Source of the DNA: Alistipes sp. | GTDB lineage: Bacteria; Bacteroidota; Bacteroidia; Bacteroidales; Rikenellaceae | Assembly (NCBI GenBank): GCA_017465055.1 | Contig: JAFTWZ010000035.1 | Span: 1 to 64,000, forward strand | Length of the DNA: 64,000 nt | Direction: 5' to 3' | Part shown: one piece after another, positions 26,020 to 34,802 of the stretch | Numbering within the stretch: the stretch's first letter is position 1 | Layout: the number at the start of each line of letters is the position of its first letter | Translations under genes and position numbers: made by a program | Notes under the pieces: model-generated | Database searches by the model: none | Seen by the model: only the letters and a program-made list of their open reading frames with translations | What the model was told of the DNA's origin: nothing

Positions 26020-27165
26020 ATGAAACGACTACTACTTATCGTTGCTGCCATCGTAGCTATGGGCAGCGCGACAGCACAGCAGAACCTATGGAAGAGCCAG
26101 AGCGTAGTATCTCCCGAGATTGGCGACGATGGCCGCGTGACCTTCAGACTCTACGCCCCCGAGGCTAAGAGTGTTGAGGTTGCAGGCGACTTCCTCGCCC
26201 CAGGCGTCGAGAGCGCGGTTATGACGCGCTCGGAGGATGGCCTGTGGAGCTACACCACCGAGCCCCTCGAGTCGGAGATGTACTACTACTCGCTACGCAT
26301 CGATGGTATGCGCGATATAAACGACCCGTCGAATCCATATCTCGTGCGCGATGTGGCCACACAGATGAACTACTTCATCATTGGTGGCACACGCGGCGAC
26401 CTATATATGGCTCAGGATGTTAAGCACGGCACCGTAGCGCGCCAGTGGGCCGAGATGGGTGGCCGCCAGCGCCGTATGGTGGTGTACACCCCTGCGGGCT
26501 ACGAAGATTCGCGCCGTAGCTACCCTGTACTCTACTTGCTTCACGGTATGGGTGGCGACGAGGAGGCGTGGTTAGCCACAGGCCGCCTTGCCGAGATTAT
26601 GGACAACCTCATCGCCACAGGCAAGGCCGAGGAGATGATTGTGGTTATGACCAACGGCTGCACGCGCCACGTCGCAGCGCCAGGATACTCGCACGAGGGT
26701 ATGTGGCACCCATATATGAGCGGCTCGATGGATGGCTCGTTCGAGGCGCTATTTCCCGACATCGTCGAGTGGGTCGACGACCACTACCGCACCATAGCGC
26801 GCAAGGATAAGCGTGCCATAGCAGGCTTGTCGATGGGCGGCTTTCACTCGATGCAGATATCTAAGGAGCAACCCGATATGTTTGGCTACGTCGGCCTCTT
26901 CTCGGCAGCGATATTTCGTGGCGACGAGGGCGTAGAGATATACGCCGACCTCGAGGCAAAGCTCGAACGCCAGTTTTCCGAGGGCGTCAAGCTATACTGG
27001 ATAGCCATCGGCCGCGACGACTTCCTCTACGACGAGAATGTCAAGTTCCGCGCACTGCTCGACGCCGAGGGTTACCCATACACCTATCGCGAGAGCGAGG
27101 GTGGCCACGTATGGCGTAACTGGCGAGTATACGTCGCGGAATTTACGCAGATGCTGTTCAAATAA
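26020..27165 (+). CDS. Secreted esterase with N-terminal E-set (CBM48-like) domain
   Basis: A 381-residue exported protein with a signal peptide ending about residue 20 (GSATAQ). Residues about 30-115 form an E-set/CBM48-like beta-sandwich (VTFRLYAPEAKSVEVAGDF). The C-terminal half is an esterase-D/feruloyl-esterase type alpha/beta-hydrolase: LLHGMGGDEEAW, nucleophile Ser in GLSMGGFHS near 270 and His in GGHVWRNW near 360. This two-domain layout is common in Bacteroidetes acetyl-xylan and feruloyl esterases acting on plant polysaccharides. The nuclease-fusion lipoprotein starts 25 bp downstream and may be cotranscribed. Confidence 0.87.
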   Translation: MKRLLLIVAAIVAMGSATAQQNLWKSQSVVSPEIGDDGRVTFRLYAPEAKSVEVAGDFLAPGVESAVMTRSEDGLWSYTTEPLESEMYYYSLRIDGMRDINDPSNPYLVRDVATQMNYFIIGGTRGDLYMAQDVKHGTVARQWAEMGGRQRRMVVYTPAGYEDSRRSYPVLYLLHGMGGDEEAWLATGRLAEIMDNLIATGKAEEMIVVMTNGCTRHVAAPGYSHEGMWHPYMSGSMDGSFEALFPDIVEWVDDHYRTIARKDKRAIAGLSMGGFHSMQISKEQPDMFGYVGLFSAAIFRGDEGVEIYADLEAKLERQFSEGVKLYWIAIGRDDFLYDENVKFRALLDAEGYPYTYRESEGGHVWRNWRVYVAEFTQMLFK

Positions 27166-27190
27166 TCAACGATGTAAATAGATTAATACT

Positions 27191-28909
27191 ATGAAGTTAG
27201 CAACACACTTAGGGCTACTACCACTACTTATTGTTCTGTTGTGCGGATGTATTGAGGAGCGCAAAGAGGAGCAGTCGAACACCCCAGGCGAGACTACAGC
27301 GATAACCATCACTACAAACGCTCTTAACGACTTTGGCACCTTGTGGGACTCGAGTGATAGCATTGCGGTTATCGAGAACAACGCAACCATAGCTACCGCC
27401 TCAGCTGCGGTGCTTAAGGGCGATGGTCGCGCCGAGTTTACAGCCACTATAGTCAAGGATAGCACCTCCTCGGGCTTCTGCTACGACGCTATATACCCTG
27501 CCGAGGCAGTCACCGAGGGCGACGATGAGGGCGTTGTAATAGCCACACTTAGCGAGTATCAGAGACCACAGCGCGGCACGTTCGACCGCGAGAACTTCAT
27601 ACTGCTTGCCGAGCGTGTTACGTCACGCAGCCAACCTCGCGAGGTGACGATGCACTTTAGCCCTATAGTCGCAGTTGGAGCATTGCAGCTAAGTGGCCTC
27701 GGCGAGGAGTGCTATATCGAGGAGATACGTCTCGAGGCCTGCGGTGCTGATGGTAGGGATATAACGCTTGCTGGCGACATAGAGATAGACCTCGCCGGGG
27801 GTGGAAAGCTCAAGTACGACCTCTGGGGTGGCTGGTCAGAAATATATCTCGACCTCGCGGCAACCATCGACACAACGACCCCGATATACTTCTGCTGCAC
27901 ACCTTGCGCGCTTCGCCCAGGTGACAGCCTCCGCGTAGAGGTAGAAACCAACGAGGAGTCTTTAGTCTCGACTGTCACCATAGCCGAGGGCCAGAAGATG
28001 GAGTTTAAGGCCGGGCAAACCACGCCCATCGATATACACTTCACCGCGCCTCTACCTCCCGAAGATGACGAGGATGACGGCGATGACGATGATGATTACG
28101 ATGATGACGACGACGACCCTGTAGTGCCACCAACACCCTCGGACAATAGCGCGTGGCTCGAGCTCCCCGCCGAGGAGTATGCCGTGAGCTATCCCGAGGC
28201 TGTAACTATCACCATATGGGATGGCGACGACCGCAACTACACCCACTTCTACGACATAGCGACCTACACCTCGTTGTGGGTAGCCTATCCACTGGAGAAC
28301 AGGCATATGGGTTCGTACTCGCGCCCAGGAGGGTGGGACTGGAATCCGAATCTCAGCACCGACGACCAGGTAAACCTATGCTCGCGCAGCTATGCTGGCG
28401 ATTACTCGCGCGGCCACCTTATACCCAACGCCTCGCGTAATGGCATACGCAATATGCAGCTTCAGACCTTCTACGTTACCAACTCTGTACCACAGATTCA
28501 GGGTGGCTTCAACGGCGGCATATGGCAGAAGCTCGAGGCGGCGATACAGGCCGAGGCCGAGAGCGAGATGCTCTACGTGGTTACGGGCGTGGCCTTTAAT
28601 AAGGTGGGCGAGAGTAAGACGATAAAGTATACCGCGGCTAAGGATGACACGAAGGATGTCCCCGTGCCTAACTACTTCTATAAGGTAGTGCTTAAGGTTA
28701 AGTACGATAGCAATGGCGATGTGCGCGATGCTCAGAGCGTAGGCTTTTGGTTCGAGCATAGAACCTACTCGGATAGCTACACCAACTACTCCGTCTCGGT
28801 CGATGATATCGAGGCGTGGACAGGCTTTGACTACTTTGCGGCACTTCCCGACAGTGTCGAGGACTCGGCCGAGAAGAATGACTCGTGGAGCAAGTTTACG
28901 AAGTTCTAA
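27191..28909 (+). CDS. Lipoprotein: fimbrillin-like domain fused to NUC1-type DNA/RNA endonuclease
   Basis: A 572-residue lipoprotein (lipobox LLCGC, Cys19). Residues about 30-290 resemble a Bacteroidetes fimbrillin-like domain (FDRENFILLAERV, PIVAVGALQLSG). A linker near 295-320 is almost all Asp. From about 325 comes a DNA/RNA non-specific endonuclease domain: SRGHLIP with His409, QLQTFYVTNSVPQ (Mg-binding Asn) and the Glu of WQKLE. The usual DRGH is SRGH here (Ser406), an odd change just before the catalytic His; activity is plausible but not assured. Probably displayed on the cell surface to degrade extracellular nucleic acid. Confidence 0.85.
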   Translation: MKLATHLGLLPLLIVLLCGCIEERKEEQSNTPGETTAITITTNALNDFGTLWDSSDSIAVIENNATIATASAAVLKGDGRAEFTATIVKDSTSSGFCYDAIYPAEAVTEGDDEGVVIATLSEYQRPQRGTFDRENFILLAERVTSRSQPREVTMHFSPIVAVGALQLSGLGEECYIEEIRLEACGADGRDITLAGDIEIDLAGGGKLKYDLWGGWSEIYLDLAATIDTTTPIYFCCTPCALRPGDSLRVEVETNEESLVSTVTIAEGQKMEFKAGQTTPIDIHFTAPLPPEDDEDDGDDDDDYDDDDDDPVVPPTPSDNSAWLELPAEEYAVSYPEAVTITIWDGDDRNYTHFYDIATYTSLWVAYPLENRHMGSYSRPGGWDWNPNLSTDDQVNLCSRSYAGDYSRGHLIPNASRNGIRNMQLQTFYVTNSVPQIQGGFNGGIWQKLEAAIQAEAESEMLYVVTGVAFNKVGESKTIKYTAAKDDTKDVPVPNYFYKVVLKVKYDSNGDVRDAQSVGFWFEHRTYSDSYTNYSVSVDDIEAWTGFDYFAALPDSVEDSAEKNDSWSKFTKF

Positions 28910-28989
28910 GCATAGCGACAGGGCGCGTGGAAGGCTTGCGCGTGAGGGTGCTTGCGCGTGAAAGATTAAGGGTAGTAGAAGGGTAGTTC

Positions 28990-29395
28990 GCAGGCAGAGC
29001 CTGCTAAAGGGTAGTGAAGGGTAGCGAAGGGTGCAGAGAGGTTTGTGCGGCTAAAGCGTTGTCGCTAAACGAGAAAGACGAAAGGGAAGAGAGTGACGAG
29101 AGGGACGAGAGAGACGAGAGAGACGAGAAAGACGCAGAGAAATTAGAGACCACAGAGACCACAGAGACGCAGGGACAACAGAGAAAGATGATCGCCGACT
29201 TCGTTGTTGTCTCTTTCGTCCCTCTCGTCTCTTCCGTCTCTTCCGTCTCTTCCGTCTCTTCCGTCTCTGCTGTCTCTGTGGTCTCTGCTGTCCCTAATCT
29301 CCTTAATCTCCATTTAGCACCGCAGGTGCGCACTACTCTTTCTACTACTCTTTAGCGCCGCAGGCGCGCTCTACCCTTTAGCAGGCTCTGCCTGC
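28990..29395. repeat. Nonamer array, copy E, flanked by inverted short GC hairpins
   Basis: Starts with GCAGGCAGAGCCTGC (28990) and ends with its reverse complement GCAGGCTCTGCCTGC (29381). Between them: GGGTAGCGAAGGGTGCAGAG, the GCGGCTAAAGCGTTGTCGC core, GAGACGAGA-type purine units, the core AAGATGATCGCCGACTTCG, and four GTCTCTTCC units plus other pyrimidine 9-mers. CTTGCGCGTGA occurs twice just before (28936 and 28951). Reading frames across it are low-complexity. The rest of 28910-29760 shows only an AT-rich promoter region. Confidence 0.78.
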
Positions 29396-29666
29396 GCACT
29401 ACCCTTATACTACTCTTCTATTCTCTTGCACTATATCCCATCTTAACCAATCGGTGGATAAAAAAAGCAATATCTCACTCCGCAGCCCCATACCTGCTTC
29501 TCCTCAGAATGTGGCGTAGAATTACACTTCTTCTCGTAATTATGACGTTTGTGACTAATTTTTTTATTTTCCACGTATCTCTATATAACTACCAGATATA
29601 CAGATTAATACCTGAGTAGAGAGAAAAAATAAATAGTAAAAAATATCATTAAAATAGCAATAAATG

Positions 29667-29696
29667 TTGCGTGTGTAAAATTTTTAGCTATTTTTG
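29667..29696 (+). promoter_or_regulatory. Promoter of the 652-residue lipoprotein gene
   Basis: TTG at 29667-29669, 19-bp spacer, TATTTTTG at 29689-29696; the ATG follows 65 bp downstream. Confidence 0.5.
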
Positions 29697-29760
29697 CGGA
29701 TGTAAAAAAGAATAGAATATCAATTTTAAAGCAGAAAAAAACTATTTAACAACACAACCT

Positions 29761-31719
29761 ATGAATGCAAAACTTTACCGACTGCTCTTTATCGCAGTCT
29801 TTTCTATCTTCGCATTGGGATGTTCTACTGATGATGATAATCCCGTCACTCCTCCTCCTACGCCTGAGCCCGAGCCCGAGCTGCCTGCACCCGACAAGGT
29901 TGAGACTCAGTTTACAGGTAATATCGCGCTATTAGCCGACGGTAGCGAGCAGATTGTTGGCTTCCTGCAGAAGCGTTTTACCAATATGTCGACAGAGGTT
30001 ACGGATTTAACACAAGCTGTGTTGCTTAACGAGACGAGCTCTGCCGCAATATTGGGTGATGACGCACAGTTGGCAACCGTTGCCTCTCTATGGGAGCGAG
30101 GCGGCGCTGCAATCTTTGTCAATCCAGGAAAGAGTGCTTTGCAACTTGTTCTTAAGCTAAATGCAGTATTGGTAGGCAGTGAGCCTGCTACAATTACCGA
30201 CGAGGTTGCTGCAACGTTCAAGGATATAGTAATTATGATTGTCAAGGCGGACGGCGACGCACTACTTTGCAATAACATCGGTTCGCAGAAGAAGGTCTAT
30301 AACCCAACAATGATTGAAAAGGATGCGGAGGGCGATGAGGCTGTTGAGAACGTGAAGGAGTCAGAGGAGAAGGTCATTACCTTTACCCCCTCGGATTATC
30401 TGGTAGGACGTCTTGCCGAGCAGGCGTGTGCGTGGCTTAATAGCCACTATAGTGCCAATGCCCAGCCGCTGCATAGTGCCTTTGGAGCAACAGATGGCGA
30501 CGATGCGAACTCATATAGTGCAACGATAGACTACAAGCCTGTGATTGCTGTCGAGCACGATATGGGTTACCGCTATGGTTGGTGTGGTGAGAGTAATTGC
30601 CCTGACACCGATTACGTCGAGGCGTTAGTGCGTATCTCTGTTATCTCTGGCTGGAATGATAGCTTAGGTAAGGATGTCTACGATTTTACTATCACTGAGG
30701 GCTACGACCCTACAGGCTCAATTCACGAGGATGTGCTAATCCACGAGTATATGGCGTATAACTACCGCTACTCGGGTGGTTTCTACTATGGCCCTACGGT
30801 GGAGACGAGTTTGACTACTGATGTTAGTGGTTTCTCTATGAGCAGTAACAGTACGATATACTCTCCTGTGCCTGTTGCCGAGTCAGGAAGTTACTCTGAG
30901 ACACACGATCCTGGTAGCACGTCGTTGGGCGGTGGAATCTCTGTTGCTGGTGGCTCGTCGGGAGTTATGGTAACGGGTAGCTTCAATTTCAGCGTCACAC
31001 TTCCAAAGACAACCGTATCAGTATCGGTCGATGATATGCCTGTGACCCACGAGACAAATTATAATGACTATATAAATTGGGACTACAGATCTACATTTTC
31101 TGTTCATACCACGAATTGGCCCTCTAATCCTGACTACACTGCGCCTCCACATATTAACACTTCAAATTGTTTGCTGACACAGGCGGCCACCTATGCTGTA
31201 GGCAACTCCTCGGTATTAGGCGAATCGCCAGTATATCTGGATTGCTTAGTTAAATTCAAGACGCACCACGAGTTGGCTCAGGCGGAGATAATTTCGGGCA
31301 GCTCGCATATTAAGGAGGATATCGAGCACGTCTTTGATGTGCCTGCCTATCCGCTGCCTATCGTACGACGTTTCAGCGAGCTGTATGCGCCTGTGTGCTG
31401 CTACAACTCTGGCGACATCGAATCGTGGCAGACTCTACAAACTGTGTTGGTGCGCAACGCAAACTACGCAGCCTTCAACGATGGTCGTAAGATCTGTGCA
31501 GCTACTGAGCCAGGTGTAGAGGAGGCCGCAAAGGTGGTGTGGAAGTCGGCATTGGAGGATTTGGTTGAGACAAACAAGGCACACGATGCTAAGCACGAGT
31601 ATGTCATAATGCTTAAGGACGAGAGCAACAAATATCTTCCTATGGCACTCCATATCAAAGGCCAGACTTGGGAGATTGCAGAGGATGGTTACGCACTGCT
31701 CAACGAACTCGACCAATAG
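29761..31719 (+). CDS. Lipoprotein of unknown family, possible beta-pore-forming protein
   Basis: A 652-residue lipoprotein (lipobox ALGC, Cys21) with a Pro/Glu-rich linker (VTPPPTPEPEPELPAP). Residues about 55-230 are an alpha/beta N-terminal part. From about 255 the sequence is beta-rich and aromatic (YRYGWCGES, VSVISGWND, YNYRYSGGFYYG), then a Gly/Ser/Thr-rich amphipathic stretch with strict alternation (GGGISVAGGSSGVMVTGSF) and a DYRSTFSVHTTNW segment. This pattern recalls the stem and cap of leukocidin/hemolysin-type pore-forming proteins, but I see no decisive signature and family membership is a guess. It is monocistronic, with AT-richer codon use than nearby housekeeping genes. Confidence 0.6.
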   Translation: MNAKLYRLLFIAVFSIFALGCSTDDDNPVTPPPTPEPEPELPAPDKVETQFTGNIALLADGSEQIVGFLQKRFTNMSTEVTDLTQAVLLNETSSAAILGDDAQLATVASLWERGGAAIFVNPGKSALQLVLKLNAVLVGSEPATITDEVAATFKDIVIMIVKADGDALLCNNIGSQKKVYNPTMIEKDAEGDEAVENVKESEEKVITFTPSDYLVGRLAEQACAWLNSHYSANAQPLHSAFGATDGDDANSYSATIDYKPVIAVEHDMGYRYGWCGESNCPDTDYVEALVRISVISGWNDSLGKDVYDFTITEGYDPTGSIHEDVLIHEYMAYNYRYSGGFYYGPTVETSLTTDVSGFSMSSNSTIYSPVPVAESGSYSETHDPGSTSLGGGISVAGGSSGVMVTGSFNFSVTLPKTTVSVSVDDMPVTHETNYNDYINWDYRSTFSVHTTNWPSNPDYTAPPHINTSNCLLTQAATYAVGNSSVLGESPVYLDCLVKFKTHHELAQAEIISGSSHIKEDIEHVFDVPAYPLPIVRRFSELYAPVCCYNSGDIESWQTLQTVLVRNANYAAFNDGRKICAATEPGVEEAAKVVWKSALEDLVETNKAHDAKHEYVIMLKDESNKYLPMALHIKGQTWEIAEDGYALLNELDQ

Positions 31720-31781
31720 AGTTATAGCTGCTGGGGCTGGCTATAAAGGAACTTAGCCACTCCTTACATATCCCTAAAAGT

Positions 31782-31826
31782 AATAGACCTCGGGCAGTAC
31801 TTCGTTGTACTCTCCCGAGGTCTATT
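31782..31826. terminator. Bidirectional terminator hairpin between convergent genes
   Basis: AATAGACCTCGGG and CCCGAGGTCTATT form a perfect 13-bp stem, followed by CTTTC. The loop contains AGTACTTCGTTGTACT, the same small inner helix as in the large 3' elements. It serves the plus-strand gene ending at 31719 and the minus-strand gene ending at 31845. Confidence 0.75.
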
Positions 31827-31844
31827 CTTTCGTGGCGTAATAAG

Positions 31845-32381
31845 TTACTCTACGCGGATAAGTGTCATACGCTCGCCCTTATCATTGATGAAAACCATAC
31901 GGTCGGCCGTGAGCGACTCAATGGTCGTTGTGCCCGACATTATGCCAAAATCCTTTATCATCTCCTCCTTGTCTGCTTCAAACTGCTGCTCGAGCATCTG
32001 GCGAAGCATTGGAATAGCAGCCTCATACTCAGGGTTTGATGGTATAAAGCTAATATCACCAAGCTCAAAATCTATATTTGATGAAGTCATGGAAAGCTGG
32101 TGGCCACTGCACTCCCAAGTGTAGCTCATATCTATGCGCATCTCAATGCGCATCTTTGTAGTAGCGTCCAAAGATTCTGTTATATCACATCCTACATTCA
32201 AAGTGCCACTTTTGTCCTCGGCATATGTTAATACCATATCGACCTTGGCACCCTCCATCTCCGTACCAGCAATCATAGCCTCGGTATCGACTCTCCATTT
32301 GCCGACGATATCCTGTGCCGAAGCAAACATAGTAAGCGATGCTACGAGCATCACTGCAACCAACGAAAGTAATTTTTTCAT
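31845..32381 (-). CDS. Small exported protein, lipocalin-like
   Basis: A 178-residue protein with a cleavable signal peptide (about residues 1-22, TMFASAQD). The remainder, beginning DIVGKWRVD and alternating strands such as DMVLTYAEDKSGTLNV and MRIEMRIDMSYTWEC, looks like a lipocalin/calycin-type beta-barrel of the Bacteroidetes lipocalin-like domains, with a helical insertion (MLRQMLEQQFEADKEEM). No catalytic motif. Function unknown. Confidence 0.7.
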   Translation of the reverse strand: MKKLLSLVAVMLVASLTMFASAQDIVGKWRVDTEAMIAGTEMEGAKVDMVLTYAEDKSGTLNVGCDITESLDATTKMRIEMRIDMSYTWECSGHQLSMTSSNIDFELGDISFIPSNPEYEAAIPMLRQMLEQQFEADKEEMIKDFGIMSGTTTIESLTADRMVFINDKGERMTLIRVE

Positions 32382-32429
32382 AGCGTAAACAGATTTTAGA
32401 TTGTTTATATGAGTTATGAATTTTAAATA

Positions 32430-32960
32430 TTAGTATCGCTTTCCCTTATTCTTATATACGTCGAGAGTATTTCTTAAGATGCTTAAATAATTGCCCAAAT
32501 ATTCTATATCTGAATCAATCATATCATATAGAATATTTATATGGTTAAGCTTTTCACTTGAAAATGTGACGTTTGATATTTGCTTTGAAATATCATCCTT
32601 TCTCTGTAAGTAATGTTCATATAATTCCTGAAACTGACCGTATGTATCCTCAGTTACAAGATATAGATCTATATCAAATCTACTATTGTAGCACCATATT
32701 GTGATTTCATTTATTTTAATAGCTACCTCATTTTTGAATATCGCAGTTGAGTGTAATAAACGATATAGTTCTGAGATAAAAGCATTATAGTCACAATCCT
32801 CTTGTAGTTTTTCTAATTTCTGCGACAATTCAACGACCTCTTGTGACAGTTCCTCAATTCGAGCAGCCGTAGAGTTTTCTTGCGACATATCTATCTCTTG
32901 AGCGGAAATCTTTATAACTCCAATAACTGTTATTAGAGCGAGAAGTAACAATCTTTTCAT
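32430..32960 (-). CDS. Small exported coiled-coil protein
   Basis: An open frame extends to 33188, but the upstream part is translated repeat DNA; the ATG at 32960 follows a -7 box at 32984-32991 and opens a normal signal peptide (MKRLLLLALITVIGVIKISA). The mature 156 residues are mostly helical, with a heptad-like stretch at about 33-50 (RIEELSQEVVELSQKLEKLQ). Codon use is AT-rich. No family recognised; a periplasmic role is inferred from the signal peptide only. Confidence 0.6.
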   Translation of the reverse strand: MKRLLLLALITVIGVIKISAQEIDMSQENSTAARIEELSQEVVELSQKLEKLQEDCDYNAFISELYRLLHSTAIFKNEVAIKINEITIWCYNSRFDIDLYLVTEDTYGQFQELYEHYLQRKDDISKQISNVTFSSEKLNHINILYDMIDSDIEYLGNYLSILRNTLDVYKNKGKRY

Positions 32961-32983
32961 AATATTGAGTATTAAGGTTATAA

Positions 32984-32991
32984 CAAAGATA
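32984..32991 (-). promoter_or_regulatory. -7 box of the coiled-coil protein gene
   Basis: Minus-strand TATCTTTG 24 bp before the ATG at 32960; it rules out the longer open frame. Confidence 0.55.
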
Positions 32992-33127
32992 GTAAAAATA
33001 GCTGTTATTAAGGTAAATATAGGAATAAATTTATATATTTTTATAGAAAATGTTAATCCCCTTAAACTTTTAATAGCGCAACCATTCTCGTTATCAGTGC
33101 AGTCGGATAGCAGCCACAGTGAGTAAG

Positions 33128-33205
33128 TCCCCCTTTTCAAAGGGGGATTTAGAGGGATTGTAAATATGAAAAGGTGGTGATACACCACCGCTATATTAAG
33201 GGGTA
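33128..33205 (-). repeat. Inverted copy of the CoA-transferase 3' end plus AATCCCTC repeat
   Basis: Read on the minus strand after the CoA-transferase terminator: 33182-33205 is an inverted copy (22 of 24 bases) of the coding 3' end at 33278-33301 (core CTATATTAAGGGG). About 20 nt later come CAATCCCTCTAAATCCC and the palindrome CCCCCTTT / AAAGGGGG. This is the same order as behind both tRNA genes in this window. Confidence 0.7.
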
Positions 33206-33236
33206 AAAAGAAAGCCCTCCCAAACGGGAAGGCTTT
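33203..33236 (-). terminator. Terminator of the CoA-transferase gene
   Basis: On the minus strand AAAGCCTTCCC, loop GTTT, GGGAGGGCTTT, then CTTTTT. Confidence 0.75.
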
Positions 33237-33264
33237 GCATATAGGATAAGTTTCGGCAACCCGA

Positions 33265-34581
33265 TTACTTCGCCATATACCCCTTAATATAGTGGTGGTG
33301 CGAGCCGTAGCGGTTGAACGCTGCCTCGTCCAGTGCCTCCTGAGCCGATGGGTGGGCCACAGAGATAATCAGACGAGCACGCTCCTGAAGGCTCTTGCCG
33401 TAGAGGTCTACAGCGCCATTCTCGGTTACGAACCAGTGGATATGGTTACGTGTGGTAACAACACCAGCACCCTCGGTCAAGACATCCGAAATCTTCGATA
33501 CGCCCTTATTGGTGATTGATGGCATAGCGATGATGGCCTTACCACCCTTAGAGAGCGATGCACCGTAGATGAAGTCGATCTGACCACCTACGCCCGAGTA
33601 GAACTTACGGCCGAGAGAGTCGGCACATACCTGACCTGTGATATCTACCTGGAGGGCAGAGTTGATAGCCGTAACCTTGTCGTTCTTGGCGATAACGAAT
33701 GGGTCGTTGGTGTAGCCTACGTCCATCATAAGTACGCCTGGGTTGTCGTCGATAAAGTCGTAAACCCTCTGCGAACCCATAAGGAAGGTAGATACCATCT
33801 TACCCTTGTCGATATTCTTAGCAGCACCGTTGATCACGCCCTTCTCGACGAGAGGAAGCACGCCATCGGCAAACATCTCGGTGTGAACACCGAGGTTCTT
33901 GTGGCCACCGAGCTGTGCAAGTACGGCGTTAGGAATAGCGCCGATACCCATCTGTAGGGTAGCGCCATCCTCGATAAGGCCTGCGCAGAGGTTACCAATC
34001 TTTGTCTCCACCTCGTTAGGAGTAGAGAAGTGAGCCTCCTCGAGTGGCTGGTCGTCCTCGACGAAGAAGTTGATCTTAGATGAGTGGATCATAGCGTCGC
34101 CGAACGAGCGAGGTACATACTTGTTAACTACGGCGATAACATAGTCGGCGCACTCTACGGCTGCCAACGTAGCATCTACCGACGTACCGAGCGATACGTA
34201 GCCGTGCTTGTCGGGGCGCGATACCTGAATCATTGCCACGTTACAAGGCACAGCGCCCGAACGATAGAGCTTCTGTGTCTCGCTGAGGAAGACAGGAATG
34301 TAGTCAGCATAGCCGCTCTGTGTCACCTTACGAACGTTGCCGCCCACGAAGAATGAGTCGAGCTGGAAGATGCCCTCAAACTCGGGATCGGCATAAGGTG
34401 CTGGGCCCTCGGTGTGGAGGTGGTGGATGTGCACATCCTTAAACTCGCCATTGCGGCCACGCTCGCACATAGCCTTGATAAGGCACTGAGGTGCTGAAGC
34501 TACTGAACTGAGGTGAATATGGTCACCCGACTTGATGCACTTAACTGCCTCGGCAGCAGTTGTAAACTTAATGTTGCTCAT
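33265..34581 (-). CDS. Acetyl-CoA hydrolase/CoA-transferase family protein
   Basis: A 438-residue class I CoA-transferase. The N-terminal half has PDKHGYVSLGTSVD. The GMGIGxIP-type loop appears as QMGIGAIPNAV at 210-220, the active-site Glu235 is in GVHTEMFADG, and GVGGQIDF lies near 340, the set seen in acetyl-CoA hydrolases, butyryl-CoA:acetate and 4-hydroxybutyrate CoA-transferases. In a fermenting Bacteroidales it probably moves CoA between acetate and another acid such as succinate, propionate or butyrate; which one cannot be read from sequence. Monocistronic. The inverted copy of its last codons beyond the terminator is odd. Confidence 0.88.
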   Translation of the reverse strand: MSNIKFTTAAEAVKCIKSGDHIHLSSVASAPQCLIKAMCERGRNGEFKDVHIHHLHTEGPAPYADPEFEGIFQLDSFFVGGNVRKVTQSGYADYIPVFLSETQKLYRSGAVPCNVAMIQVSRPDKHGYVSLGTSVDATLAAVECADYVIAVVNKYVPRSFGDAMIHSSKINFFVEDDQPLEEAHFSTPNEVETKIGNLCAGLIEDGATLQMGIGAIPNAVLAQLGGHKNLGVHTEMFADGVLPLVEKGVINGAAKNIDKGKMVSTFLMGSQRVYDFIDDNPGVLMMDVGYTNDPFVIAKNDKVTAINSALQVDITGQVCADSLGRKFYSGVGGQIDFIYGASLSKGGKAIIAMPSITNKGVSKISDVLTEGAGVVTTRNHIHWFVTENGAVDLYGKSLQERARLIISVAHPSAQEALDEAAFNRYGSHHHYIKGYMAK

Positions 34582-34756
34582 GTCTTTAAGTTTTATTTTA
34601 GGTTAAATTTGTTTATGTCGTTCTATTATTAGTGGTGAGTCGATAATTCTTGTGTTATTTATTGCAAACCATCTAATTAGCTGTAATATCGCGAAATATA
34701 TAGCACCTATGGAAAGTGAAATCGTAAGTAATTACCCCCCCCTCGCCGTAAGGCTG

Positions 34757-34800
34757 GTTTTGTTGTTAGAAGGGTAGCAGATGCACCCTTCTAACAACAA
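34757..34800 (-). terminator. Hairpin after infB
   Basis: GTTGTTAGAAGGGT and ACCCTTCTAACAAC make a perfect 14-bp stem with a 9-nt loop, starting 2 bp after the infB stop. Its TTTTGTTGTT / AACAACAAAA ends resemble the outer arms of the nested 3' elements. A run of CCCCCCCC lies just beyond (34735). Confidence 0.7.
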
Positions 34801-34802
34801 AA

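Noticed and set aside
29004..29355. Open frames of about 105-113 codons on both strands in nonamer array E (also at 16366-16801)
   Set aside because: They translate only the 9-bp repeat (ETT/ETK or VSSVSSV patterns). A 9-bp period keeps all frames open by construction; no start context or non-repetitive sequence.
32961..33188. N-terminal extension of the coiled-coil protein to 33188
   Set aside because: The extra 76 codons read through the AATCCCTC repeat and inverted CoA-transferase end (giving NPPLKRGT), and the promoter lies inside them.
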